Source: Bacteroidaceae bacterium
Lineage (GTDB): Bacteria; Bacteroidota; Bacteroidia; Bacteroidales; Bacteroidaceae
Direction of reading: 5' to 3'
NCBI GenBank assembly: GCA_024682035.1
Contig: JAIKZS010000108.1
Span: 1-36,761 of the forward strand
Length of the DNA stretch: 36,761 nt
Under the pieces are notes generated by a model. The model made no database searches. It was given only the letters and a program-made list of their open reading frames with translations, and was not told where the DNA came from. Shown in pieces: positions 1 through 8,366 of this stretch. A program made the translations under genes and the position numbers. How positions within the stretch are numbered: the stretch's first letter is position 1; every line of letters starts with the position of its first letter.

Positions 1-184
1 CAACAGCATTGAGGTAACGGCTATAAGCATTATCAACCGGAACTTCTACTTTTTTCTCTACCTCAACAATTTTTTCAACTTCTTTCTCTACTTCAACGAT
101 TTTTTCGTCTTTCTTGCAAGAAGAGAAAGTCCCTGCAAGGACCACAGCCATCATGGCCATCATTAAAAATTTAATCTTCTTCAT
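1..184 (-). CDS. lipoprotein (partial, runs off the left edge); SpII signal (MKKIKFLMMAMMAVVLAGTFSSC) followed by a charged Glu/Lys/Val heptad-like segment
   Basis: Minus-strand reading from ATG at 184: MKKIKFLMMAMMAVVLAGTFSSCKKDEKIVEVEKEVEKIVEVEKKVEVPVDNAYSRYLNAV...; overlaps the 3' end of the upstream TonB receptor by 14 nt. Confidence 0.8.
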   Translation of the reverse strand, partial: MKKIKFLMMAMMAVVLAGTFSSCKKDEKIVEVEKEVEKIVEVEKKVEVPVDNAYSRYLNAV

Positions 185-2309
185 TAGTATTTAATTTTGA
201 GTTAAACTTGTTATTTGTTTTCTTTCCTCTGCTGAACTTAATCGTGATCGACGCATAAACAGTAGTACCAGGAGAAGTAGTTCCTAAATGCCTACCGTGA
301 GGGGTGGTATCACGGTAATTAAAGATGTTATCAACACCAGCTTCTACGTGATAGGTCATTGTTTTGCCCTTGCCAAAATCATGATTGGTGTTGATGCGCC
401 AAATTTGATAACCTTTACCATTTCCATCAGTCTGGTAATAACGCTTGCTACTCATGCGCCCATAAATACCAATACCAAAATTATATGCATCACTGAATTT
501 ATGTTTCCATGTAACATACGCATTAGCTTTGTGGTGAGCGGTACCATCAATGATTACTTTACGCATTGTATCTTTGCTCGTATCATACACGTTCGCTTCA
601 TTGTCAAGCCAGCTGTAGCCAATGCCTGCTGTCCAGTTCTTGTTGGCGTAGCGCAAGGTTACATCTACACCGTATGTCTTGGCATTTTCCATATTCTGGT
701 ACTGACGTGTTTTCTTCAGTTCATAGGCAACCTGATATTCAGCAGGGGCTTTATAATTAGGAATGGTTACCAAGTTAATCATTTTGTCAAGCTTGTTGTA
801 ATAACCCGTTACGTTGAAATAAAAGCCATTCCATGAATACTCTGCACCCAATGAAAAATAATCTGAGGTCTGTGGTTTCAACTCTGTATTACCCAAATAA
901 AGATAGGAACCACTCATTTCCCTGATATATCTATAATATAGTTCCTTGGGAGTTGGCGATTTAAAGCCTTCACTCCAAGTAGCTCTCAGACGGAAATTGC
1001 CCTTACTGAGCATAGCCGAAATCTTTGGCGTAAGTTTCATTCCAAAGTTTTGGTTTTTATTCACCCTGAGTCCTGCCGTTATGTTCAACCAGTTTAACAA
1101 GTTAAATTCATCTTGCACATAAATAGCTCCAGTCCAATCACTAACTTTTTCACCATCTACACGCATTGGTGCATGTAACCAGTCGTACCTCCACTCTAAG
1201 CCCACACTTAAACGATTTTCAAGAGGTAACTCGAACACACCTTTCAGATTAACCATGGTGCGTTGTTGGTCACTTTGCAGACCGTGTTCCTCTGGAAACA
1301 TAGGATAGTAGTGGGTAAATTTTCCAAAGAGATATCCATCAACCAAAGTAGTATCAGTAAAATGGTAATAATAAGCATGACGGTTCCAGTCAACATCCAA
1401 TGTTATTTGGTCGGTAGCGTTAAGTTTGTATTTGGCACCAATAGCTGCCGATGAATTATGATATTCCAAATCATAGGTTTTTACATCATAATGTGCGTAT
1501 TTGCCACTAGGTCGATAGATGTGTTTCCAATAAGCACTTCCTTCCGCATAGAGTTGTAGCAAGTCGCCTATGTCATAAGTAAACTTTTGAGCTATTTGGG
1601 CATTGGTATAGCGGTTTACTGTTTTGTTCTTACTATCAGTTACAGGTTTTTCACTTGATGTTGTATATTCTGTAGCAGTGTTTTGCCACCCATCTGTGTG
1701 TTGTAGTTGGAAGTTAGTATAACTTTGGAAACGACCGATGCGGAAACCTATGCCATTATGCTGACGCACATCGCCATAAGAACCTATGCGGGTGGTGTTT
1801 TCGAGCAATAAACCTTCATCGTGTTTTTTAGTGATGACATTAATTACACCAGCTATTGCATCGCTTCCATAAAGTGCACTGGACGCGCCCTTTACTATTT
1901 CAATTTTTTCAATGTTGCTGGGGTCAATTAAACCTAAGTCATTTTGACCGCCAACATCACCATGAATGCGCTTACCGTCGATAAGAATAAGGATGTAGCC
2001 GTTGCCAAGTCCATTCATCTGAATTTGACTACCCATATCATCCTGATTAAAGTCGAGCGAAGAGGTAAGCATCAGAAGCATGTCTTGCAAACTCTTGCCA
2101 CCATAATTCTCCAACATTTTACGATTGATAACCTCTGTCTGAACTGGTACATCCTTCAACAAATGTTCCGTGCCAGTACCCGTTACCACAACCTCGTCAA
2201 GCATCATTGACAATTCCTCGGTGGTCTTGTTCTCAATGATGCTTTGTGCGGATACACAAAAGGAAACCAGACATAAGCCTGTTGTTAAAATGAAATGTCT
2301 AAATCTCAT
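171..2309 (-). CDS. btuB: TonB-dependent outer membrane receptor, probably cobalamin/corrinoid (BtuB-like)
   Basis: Signal peptide, TonB-like box region (LDEVVVTGTGTEHLLKDVPVQTEVI), plug motifs (IEKIEIVKGASSALYGSDAIAGVINVITKK), C-terminal beta-barrel; preceded by a cobalamin riboswitch on the same strand. B12 specificity rests on the riboswitch. Confidence 0.85.
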   Translation of the reverse strand: MRFRHFILTTGLCLVSFCVSAQSIIENKTTEELSMMLDEVVVTGTGTEHLLKDVPVQTEVINRKMLENYGGKSLQDMLLMLTSSLDFNQDDMGSQIQMNGLGNGYILILIDGKRIHGDVGGQNDLGLIDPSNIEKIEIVKGASSALYGSDAIAGVINVITKKHDEGLLLENTTRIGSYGDVRQHNGIGFRIGRFQSYTNFQLQHTDGWQNTATEYTTSSEKPVTDSKNKTVNRYTNAQIAQKFTYDIGDLLQLYAEGSAYWKHIYRPSGKYAHYDVKTYDLEYHNSSAAIGAKYKLNATDQITLDVDWNRHAYYYHFTDTTLVDGYLFGKFTHYYPMFPEEHGLQSDQQRTMVNLKGVFELPLENRLSVGLEWRYDWLHAPMRVDGEKVSDWTGAIYVQDEFNLLNWLNITAGLRVNKNQNFGMKLTPKISAMLSKGNFRLRATWSEGFKSPTPKELYYRYIREMSGSYLYLGNTELKPQTSDYFSLGAEYSWNGFYFNVTGYYNKLDKMINLVTIPNYKAPAEYQVAYELKKTRQYQNMENAKTYGVDVTLRYANKNWTAGIGYSWLDNEANVYDTSKDTMRKVIIDGTAHHKANAYVTWKHKFSDAYNFGIGIYGRMSSKRYYQTDGNGKGYQIWRINTNHDFGKGKTMTYHVEAGVDNIFNYRDTTPHGRHLGTTSPGTTVYASITIKFSRGKKTNNKFNSKLNTNEED

Positions 2310-2369
2310 ATAAATTTATAAAGTGACATTCATTACTCCTTACCTGGGAGCTCTGTCATAATCAGTTTG

Positions 2370-2548
2370 GAAAAGGTAGGTATTCTGGCTCTCCTCCGTC
2401 TGCTTGGCCTTCCCATTGCAATAACAATAGTGACACTTGTGGAAGCAGACCACTTTATTTTTGAGGATTACAGCTGCAGGAACAGCTCAGGTTTTTCACC
2501 TGATTCCCTTAAAGCCTAGTACGAAATACAAAGGCTTGCCATTTCCGT
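2370..2548 (-). promoter_or_regulatory. cobalamin riboswitch (adenosylcobalamin/B12 element)
   Basis: Reverse complement contains GGGAATCAGGTGAAAAACCTGAGCTGTTCCTGCAGCTGTAAT and a B12-box-like AGCCAGAATACCTACC (2375-2390), the conserved cobalamin riboswitch core; sits between promoter and TonB receptor start. Confidence 0.92.
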
Positions 2549-2551
2549 TTG

Positions 2552-2582
2552 CAAAGATAGTACAAGAAAAAGACATAGCAAA
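2552..2582 (-). promoter_or_regulatory. Bacteroidetes-type promoter for riboswitch/TonB receptor transcript
   Basis: Reverse complement TATCTTTG (2552-2559) with TTTG (2579-2582), 19-nt spacing, matching TTTG-N19-21-TAnnTTTG. Confidence 0.7.
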
Positions 2583-2650
2583 GTTTTTATTTAGTTTTTT
2601 GCAAAAAGAGTCTTTTTATCATTAATGAGGTGACCAGCATCTGAAAGTAA

Positions 2651-2698
2651 AAAATAGTTAAGTTTATTTTGTTCTGTTTTTAGTTTGCTCTATCTTTG
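2651..2698 (+). promoter_or_regulatory. promoter of cobQ with TTTTG (2667-2671), 19-nt spacer, TATCTTTG (2691-2698); preceded by AAAATA-N8-TATTTT box
   Basis: Direct reading AAAATAGTTAAGTTTATTTTGTTCTGTTTTTAGTTTGCTCTATCTTTG. Confidence 0.75.
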
Positions 2699-2702
2699 CA
2701 GC

Positions 2703-4202
2703 ATGAACAATCTACATCCCATCATGTTTGCAGGCACGGGCAGCGATGTTGGTAAGAGTATCATTGCTGCAGGTTTCTGTCGAATATTTAGGCAGGACGG
2801 CTATCATCCTGCACCTTTTAAGGCGCAGAATATGGCACTTAATTCTTATGCTACCCCTGAAGGGCTTGAGATTGGACGAGCACAAGCCGTACAGGCTGAG
2901 GCAGCTGGAATTGCTTGTCACACAGATATGAATCCTTTGCTGTTGAAGCCACAAAGTGATCATACCAGTCAGGTAGTATTGAATGGAAAGCCTATTGGCA
3001 ATCGGCATGCTTATGACTATTTCCGCAAGGAAGGACGAGAGGAACTGCGCCAAGCTGTATGTGAGGCTTATGACAGATTGGCTAATCACTATAATCCCAT
3101 CGTGATGGAGGGAGCTGGCAGCATATCTGAAATTAACCTGCGTGATAGTGATTTAGTGAATTTACCCATGGCTATGCATGCTGGTGCCGACGTTATATTG
3201 GTAGGTGATATTGATCGCGGTGGAGTGTTTGCTAGTGTTTATGGATCTATAGCTTTGCTAAACCCAGAAGAGCGAAAGTATATAAAAGGCATTATCATTA
3301 ATAAGTTCCGAGGTGATTTGCGCTTGTTTGAAAGTGGCGTGAGCATGTTGGAAGAATTATGCAAAGTGCCAGTATTAGGTGTAGTGCCTTATTATAAAGA
3401 TATTTATATAGAAGAAGAGGATAGTGTGGATTTGGCTACGAAATCTATGCAGGCCCAGCAGGGTAAGGTGAATGTGGCGGTAGTTTTGCTGAGACATTTG
3501 AGTAATTTTACCGATTTCAACGTATTGGAACACGACCAAAGGGTGCACCTTTTTTATACTAATAATACGGAAGACATTTTGAAAGCCGATATCATTATTT
3601 TACCTGGGAGTAAAAGTACTATAGATGATTTATATGAACTTCGAAGAAACGGTGTGGCGCAAGCTATTATTCGGGCTCATCGTGAAGGTGCTTCTGTCTT
3701 AGGTATTTGTGGAGGCTATCAGATGATGGGAACAGAGGTGCTTGATCCTGATCATGTGGAAGGTACTATAGAAAGATTGCCTGGGTTGGGATTGCTGCCT
3801 ATTAGTACTTCGATGACAGGAGAAAAGATTACTCGTCAGGATGTTTTTCGATTGGCAGTAGCTGATGTGTCATCTGAAAAGATGAAAGGATACGAAATCC
3901 ATATGGGAGAGACGAATGTCATAAAAGATGCACTATATTCACCTTTGAATGTATTTGTTGATGGTCATAAAGACGGTTATTATGTAGATGCTAAATGCAT
4001 GGGTACATACATTCATGGGATATTAGATAATACTGCTTTCATTGATTTTTTATTGCAACCATGGGGTAAAAAGATGGAGCAAGCGGCAAAGCCTTTTGAC
4101 TATCAAGCATTCAAAGAAGAGCAGTACAACAAATTAGCTGAGCATATTCGTCGGCATGTTGACATAGATAAAGTCTATCAAATATTAATGAATCATGATT
4201 GA
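2703..4202 (+). CDS. cobQ: cobyric acid synthase
   Basis: MFAGTGSDVGKSIIAAGFCRIFRQDGYHPAPFKAQNMALNS, DRGGVFASVYGS, ILPGSKSTIDDL, GICGGYQMMG glutamine amidotransferase triad region; ATG at 2703 preferred over the upstream TTG at 2685, which lies upstream of the -7 element. Confidence 0.95.
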   Translation: MNNLHPIMFAGTGSDVGKSIIAAGFCRIFRQDGYHPAPFKAQNMALNSYATPEGLEIGRAQAVQAEAAGIACHTDMNPLLLKPQSDHTSQVVLNGKPIGNRHAYDYFRKEGREELRQAVCEAYDRLANHYNPIVMEGAGSISEINLRDSDLVNLPMAMHAGADVILVGDIDRGGVFASVYGSIALLNPEERKYIKGIIINKFRGDLRLFESGVSMLEELCKVPVLGVVPYYKDIYIEEEDSVDLATKSMQAQQGKVNVAVVLLRHLSNFTDFNVLEHDQRVHLFYTNNTEDILKADIIILPGSKSTIDDLYELRRNGVAQAIIRAHREGASVLGICGGYQMMGTEVLDPDHVEGTIERLPGLGLLPISTSMTGEKITRQDVFRLAVADVSSEKMKGYEIHMGETNVIKDALYSPLNVFVDGHKDGYYVDAKCMGTYIHGILDNTAFIDFLLQPWGKKMEQAAKPFDYQAFKEEQYNKLAEHIRRHVDIDKVYQILMNHD

Positions 4203-5226
4203 AGGACACGGAGACGACAGTTATCACTTCCAGCATGAAATAGTAATAAATTTCAGCTCAAACATTTATGCTCATGCTAATTTAAAAGGTTTGTATGCTT
4301 ACTTACATGATCGAATGGAAGTGATAAACTCTTATCCAGAACCTGAAGCATTCTCGCTGGAAGCAGAATTAGCTGACTTACTCCATATAAATAAAGATTC
4401 TGTATTGGTAACTAATGGGGCTACCGAAGCCATTTACCTCATTGCTCATGCTTATAGAGGCTTATACGCCCAGGTACTCCAGCCAACGTTTCGTGAATAT
4501 GCTGATGCTTGCGTAATGAATAGTTCTAGGGTGGGGGCTTTGTGGCAACTTCCAAGTGAACGAGAACATTATCTTCTTGATGATGAAGTGCGTATATTAT
4601 GGCTTTGCAATCCCAATAATCCTACTGGTAACTTAGTTCCCAATACTTATCTTCAAGCATTGATAGAAGCCAATCCACAAGTGTTGTTTATAATAGATCA
4701 ATCTTATGAATATTTTGTACAACAACCTTTGTTTACAGCATCTGAGGCAATGAAATTCGAGAATGTCTTGTTACTCCATAGCCTTACCAAACGCTATTGT
4801 GTGCCAGGATTGCGATTGGGGTATATTACGGCTGCTCCCCATATAATGCGGCACCTTCGGACTTATAAAATGCCCTGGTCGGTCAATGCTTTAGCTATCG
4901 AAGCTGGGCATTATTTGTTGCATAACGATATAGAAGGCTTACCTTCAGTAGATTCTTATCTTCGTGAAGCTCAACGCTTAAGAGATAATCTTAATGCACT
5001 CGGTGCACTACAAGTGTGGGAAACTTCTACACATTTTATGTTAGTCCAATTGCGTTATGGTAAAGCATCAGCTTTAAAAAATTGGTTAGCTAATGAATAC
5101 GGAATTCTTATTCGCGACGCATCTAATTTTGAGGGCCTTGATGCCCGTTTCTTCCGTATAGCAGCACAGAAACCAGAAGAGAATGACAAATTGGTAGAGG
5201 CAATTCAAAAGTGGATAATTGAATAA
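4195..5226 (+). CDS. cobD: L-threonine-O-3-phosphate decarboxylase-like PLP aminotransferase (cobalamin pathway)
   Basis: Aminotransferase class I/II fold motifs (TNGATEAIYLIAHAYRG, LCNPNNPTGN, SLTKRYCVPGLRLGY); overlaps cobQ stop and precedes cbiB. Confidence 0.85.
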   Translation: MIEGHGDDSYHFQHEIVINFSSNIYAHANLKGLYAYLHDRMEVINSYPEPEAFSLEAELADLLHINKDSVLVTNGATEAIYLIAHAYRGLYAQVLQPTFREYADACVMNSSRVGALWQLPSEREHYLLDDEVRILWLCNPNNPTGNLVPNTYLQALIEANPQVLFIIDQSYEYFVQQPLFTASEAMKFENVLLLHSLTKRYCVPGLRLGYITAAPHIMRHLRTYKMPWSVNALAIEAGHYLLHNDIEGLPSVDSYLREAQRLRDNLNALGALQVWETSTHFMLVQLRYGKASALKNWLANEYGILIRDASNFEGLDARFFRIAAQKPEENDKLVEAIQKWIIE

Positions 5227-5241
5227 ATAAAGGAGGAAGAC

Positions 5242-6183
5242 ATGTTCATCATTCCATCGTCAATAATCAATGTTCTAGCTGGTTATACGTTAGATCGCTG
5301 TTTGGGAGACCCCTCGTGGTTACCTCATCCCATCGTGCTTTTTGGTAAGATGATTTCGAAAGGTGAACATGCCCTTAATAAGGGTACATACCGAAAAATC
5401 AAAGGTTTTTTGCTCGCTGTTTTTCTTGTCTTGTTGGTCTTTTTCTGTACGCAGTGTATCCTTCAACTATGTGCCATTTTATCTCCTTGGCTTAATTCTG
5501 TGTTACAGATTTTATTAATATTTTATTGTTTAGCAGGTACCACTTTAATTCGCGAGGTGCGTGATGTGTTTTTTGCATTAGATCGTTCGCTGGAAGAAGG
5601 CAGGCAACAGGTGGCACGTATTGTTGGTCGTGACACTACTCAACTTTCTGAGCAAGAAGTACGAAAAGCTGCATTGGAAACTCTTGCCGAAAATTTAAGT
5701 GATGGAGTTATTGCTCCGTTGTTTTGGTATATTCTTTTAGGAGTTCCTGGCATGATGGCTTATAAGATGGTAAATACCCTTGATAGTATGATTGGTTATC
5801 ATTCTGAGCGTTATCTACATTTTGGCTGTTTTGCAGCAAGACTGGATGATGTGGCCAATTATATTCCTGCTCGTTTAACTGCTTTGTTGATGGTGATAGC
5901 ATCTGGTCGTCCTAGTCTCTTACTTTTTGTAAAAAAATATGGTTCTTGTCATGCCAGTCCTAATTCGGGCTATCCAGAATCGGCTCTAGCGGGTATTTTA
6001 GATTGTCGGTTTGGTGGCCCTCACATCTATTTTGGCGAATTGTTTGATAAACCCTATATAGGTAGTAATGATCGTCTGCTTACAACCAATGATATGAAGG
6101 TAGCTATACGTATCAATCGATTGACAGAGCTGCAAATGATAATTATTACCATTGCCCTGCAATATTTTATTCATTGTTGGTAA
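5242..6183 (+). CDS. cbiB: adenosylcobinamide-phosphate synthase CbiB
   Basis: LDRCLGDPSWLPHPIVLFGKMIS, ETLAENLSDGVIAPLFWYILLGVPGMMAYKMVNTLDSMIGY, DDVANYIPARLTAL are hallmark CbiB motifs. Confidence 0.95.
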   Translation: MFIIPSSIINVLAGYTLDRCLGDPSWLPHPIVLFGKMISKGEHALNKGTYRKIKGFLLAVFLVLLVFFCTQCILQLCAILSPWLNSVLQILLIFYCLAGTTLIREVRDVFFALDRSLEEGRQQVARIVGRDTTQLSEQEVRKAALETLAENLSDGVIAPLFWYILLGVPGMMAYKMVNTLDSMIGYHSERYLHFGCFAARLDDVANYIPARLTALLMVIASGRPSLLLFVKKYGSCHASPNSGYPESALAGILDCRFGGPHIYFGELFDKPYIGSNDRLLTTNDMKVAIRINRLTELQMIIITIALQYFIHCW

Positions 6184-6943
6184 TTTCTATTGTTTTTTCT
6201 TTGCTTTTTTTATCGCGTCGTTGATTTAATTCATCCGTATAGCCAGCTGTTATAATGCCCGATGGTAGTGCAATAATGGCTATGCCCACAATAGATGAAA
6301 TTATACTGATAATGCGACCCGTGGAGGATATAGGATAGAAGTCACCATAGCCTACAGTTGTTAGTGTGCAAGCAGACCAATAGAAGGCTTCAAAGAAATT
6401 ATTAAACACAAATTCACCTGTTTCAGGGTTGATCTCTAATTCAGCATTGAACATAATGAGTGCTGTAACAAACACATAAAATAAGGCTAATGAAAGCACC
6501 GTAAACAGTATTTTGCTTTGACGGCGAATAACGGCCAAAATTATGCCCAACGGCTCAAAGTAGCGGATAACCTTCACTACACGAATAATTTTGAGTAAGC
6601 GCGAAACCCTGGCAATTTTAAAGGTTGAACTTAAAACTGTGAAAGTTGGTAAGATAGAAATGAGGTCGACGATGGCCATTGGGGTAAACGGATAAATAAG
6701 GAAAGCCACCCATGGTTTACGTTTTGATCGTAAGTCGGCTGTTATCCATCTTAATACATAATCTATCGTAAAACAGATGCCTGAAGCAAAATCCATTAGC
6801 CAGAATGTGATGTTTTGAGTTCTAAACATAAGGGGAAAAATTCCGGCAAAGATCATAAACATCATAAACCAGTCATATATACGAGAATAAAGTAGATCAC
6901 TATTTGTCTCTACCATATTATTAATTTTTTCTCTTATAACCAT
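6167..6943 (-). CDS. voltage-gated-type potassium/ion channel (6TM ion_trans)
   Basis: S4-like KIARVSRLLKIIRVVKVIRYFEPL and selectivity filter TLTTVGYGDFYP; convergent overlap with cbiB 3' end. Confidence 0.92.
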   Translation of the reverse strand: MVIREKINNMVETNSDLLYSRIYDWFMMFMIFAGIFPLMFRTQNITFWLMDFASGICFTIDYVLRWITADLRSKRKPWVAFLIYPFTPMAIVDLISILPTFTVLSSTFKIARVSRLLKIIRVVKVIRYFEPLGIILAVIRRQSKILFTVLSLALFYVFVTALIMFNAELEINPETGEFVFNNFFEAFYWSACTLTTVGYGDFYPISSTGRIISIISSIVGIAIIALPSGIITAGYTDELNQRRDKKSKEKTIEITNNE

Positions 6944-6973
6944 AATATTACAAAGACTTATTTGTATGTGGTG

Positions 6974-7654
6974 TCAGAATAAATCGAGTTGATGACTACT
7001 GTCGTAAACTTCTTTCTTGAATTTTAGTAATTCTTTCTTTGAGAGTTTTGTAGAAGGTTTCTTTTCTGCACCTTTAGTGGTAGGATAAACGCCTGTTTGA
7101 CGTAGATATCGATATACGGTAGAATAACTGCGAATATTCAGCAATGCCATGATGCGGCTAACAGGCAAACCATTATCATACAGTTGTCTGCATTGTTGAG
7201 GCTTGTTTTTGTTACGTTTATTCACGCTTCCTTCCTTGCGTCCAAACTTCACGCCCTTTCTTTCAGCTTCCTTACGACCTTCTGATACACGCGCTTTAAA
7301 TACGTCATTTTTAAGAGTCATCAAAGCTTGTGTAATATGTGCTAACACTTGCCCGGTAAGTCCATTTGTGTTAAAGTTATCATCTAACGAAATAAATGTA
7401 ACATTCATATTTACCAGTTCGTTGAGCATTAACAATACTTTTTCTACTTTATTACCTAAGCGTTCAAGGCGACAAACAATAAGTGTGTCACCAGCACGTA
7501 AACTGTTAATACATTTTTTTAGCTTAAGTCTTTCTGCTCGTACACCAGAAAGTTTTTCTTGATAAATGCGTTCGCACCCTAATTCTTGCAACCGCTTCAC
7601 TTGTTGGTCAAGCGCTTGCTCAATTTCACTGCTATATGCATAACCTACCTTCAT
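6974..7654 (-). CDS. serine recombinase/resolvase family protein with C-terminal HTH; several catalytic positions substituted
   Basis: N-terminal resolvase fold (VGYAYSSEIEQ..., EKLSGVRAERLKLKK, RAGDTLIVCRLERLGN), C-terminal GRKEGSVNKRNKNKPQQCRQLYDNGLPVSRIMALLNIRSYSTVYRYLRQ. Confidence 0.88.
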   Translation of the reverse strand: MKVGYAYSSEIEQALDQQVKRLQELGCERIYQEKLSGVRAERLKLKKCINSLRAGDTLIVCRLERLGNKVEKVLLMLNELVNMNVTFISLDDNFNTNGLTGQVLAHITQALMTLKNDVFKARVSEGRKEAERKGVKFGRKEGSVNKRNKNKPQQCRQLYDNGLPVSRIMALLNIRSYSTVYRYLRQTGVYPTTKGAEKKPSTKLSKKELLKFKKEVYDSSHQLDLF

Positions 7655-7682
7655 AATGTATAGAATTTATATCGTTATATCT

Positions 7683-8366
7683 TCATTTCGTTATATCGAA
7701 CAGATATGAAAGCTTAATGCTGATAGTTGTATTGGCAGAACGACCGAAAATATCTTGTTTTTCGTTTCCAAAAAAGTCAGACAGTGCATAGTAATACCTC
7801 CCTTCCAAAAGAAAATTTCCTGCTTTTTTAGTCTTTAGTTCGATGCCTAAACCACCAGCAATACCGTAGTCGAATTTATGCTTTATGTTCAGTGTGTGTT
7901 GCGCAACTATAACATCTGTCAAACTTTCCCAATCACCTTCAATCTTACTCTTATCGTTGAGGTAGAAACCAATTTGAGGACCACCGTCTATAAAGAATTG
8001 AAACTTTTTTCCAAAAGCTAAATGTGCCAAAAAAGGAATGTCAATGTAATTAAGCGTGCGTTGGAATTGCAGGTCATCGAATCCTTCCATAAATTCTTTC
8101 CAACCATGCTGTGAGTAGTTTACTTCCAAACGCACACCGCACGTCATACCAAAATATTTTTCAGAAATATATCGACCAGTTATGCCAAAAACGGTGCCTA
8201 TCAGCTGACTTTGTCTTATTGTAGGACTGAACTGAGCGCTATTTAGATTGACACCAGCATTTACACCCACAGAAAAATTATTCAACAAGTCGCCAACTTG
8301 AGCCGAAGCACCTGTAGTGAGACACGTCAGTATTGTAAAAAGCACTATGCTACGCCACCATTTCAT
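7683..8366 (-). CDS. outer membrane beta-barrel / porin-family (PorT-like) protein
   Basis: Signal peptide ending in ASAQ, alternating barrel strands (NFSVGVNAGVNLNSAQF, FFIDGGPQIGFYL, IELKTKKAGNFLLEGRYYYAL). Confidence 0.8.
   Translation of the reverse strand: MKWWRSIVLFTILTCLTTGASAQVGDLLNNFSVGVNAGVNLNSAQFSPTIRQSQLIGTVFGITGRYISEKYFGMTCGVRLEVNYSQHGWKEFMEGFDDLQFQRTLNYIDIPFLAHLAFGKKFQFFIDGGPQIGFYLNDKSKIEGDWESLTDVIVAQHTLNIKHKFDYGIAGGLGIELKTKKAGNFLLEGRYYYALSDFFGNEKQDIFGRSANTTISIKLSYLFDITK

Noticed and set aside
288-836. 182-aa plus-strand ORF opposite the TonB receptor
   Set aside because: Antisense to a well-supported receptor gene; composition is that of a shadow frame with no recognisable domain or promoter
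2685-2702. TTG start for cobQ in the ORF track
   Set aside because: Lies upstream of the -7 element TATCTTTG; ATG at 2703 fits the promoter and homologues better
2712-3089. 125-aa minus-strand ORF inside cobQ
   Set aside because: Antisense shadow of a confident CDS; same reasoning applied to other small antisense ORFs (e.g. 10603, 14561, 16566, 17264, 21612, 26618, 29206, 35024)
6974-7654. Active transposon or integron resolvase defining a mobile element
   Set aside because: No transposase, terminal inverted repeats or cargo nearby; catalytic residues partly substituted
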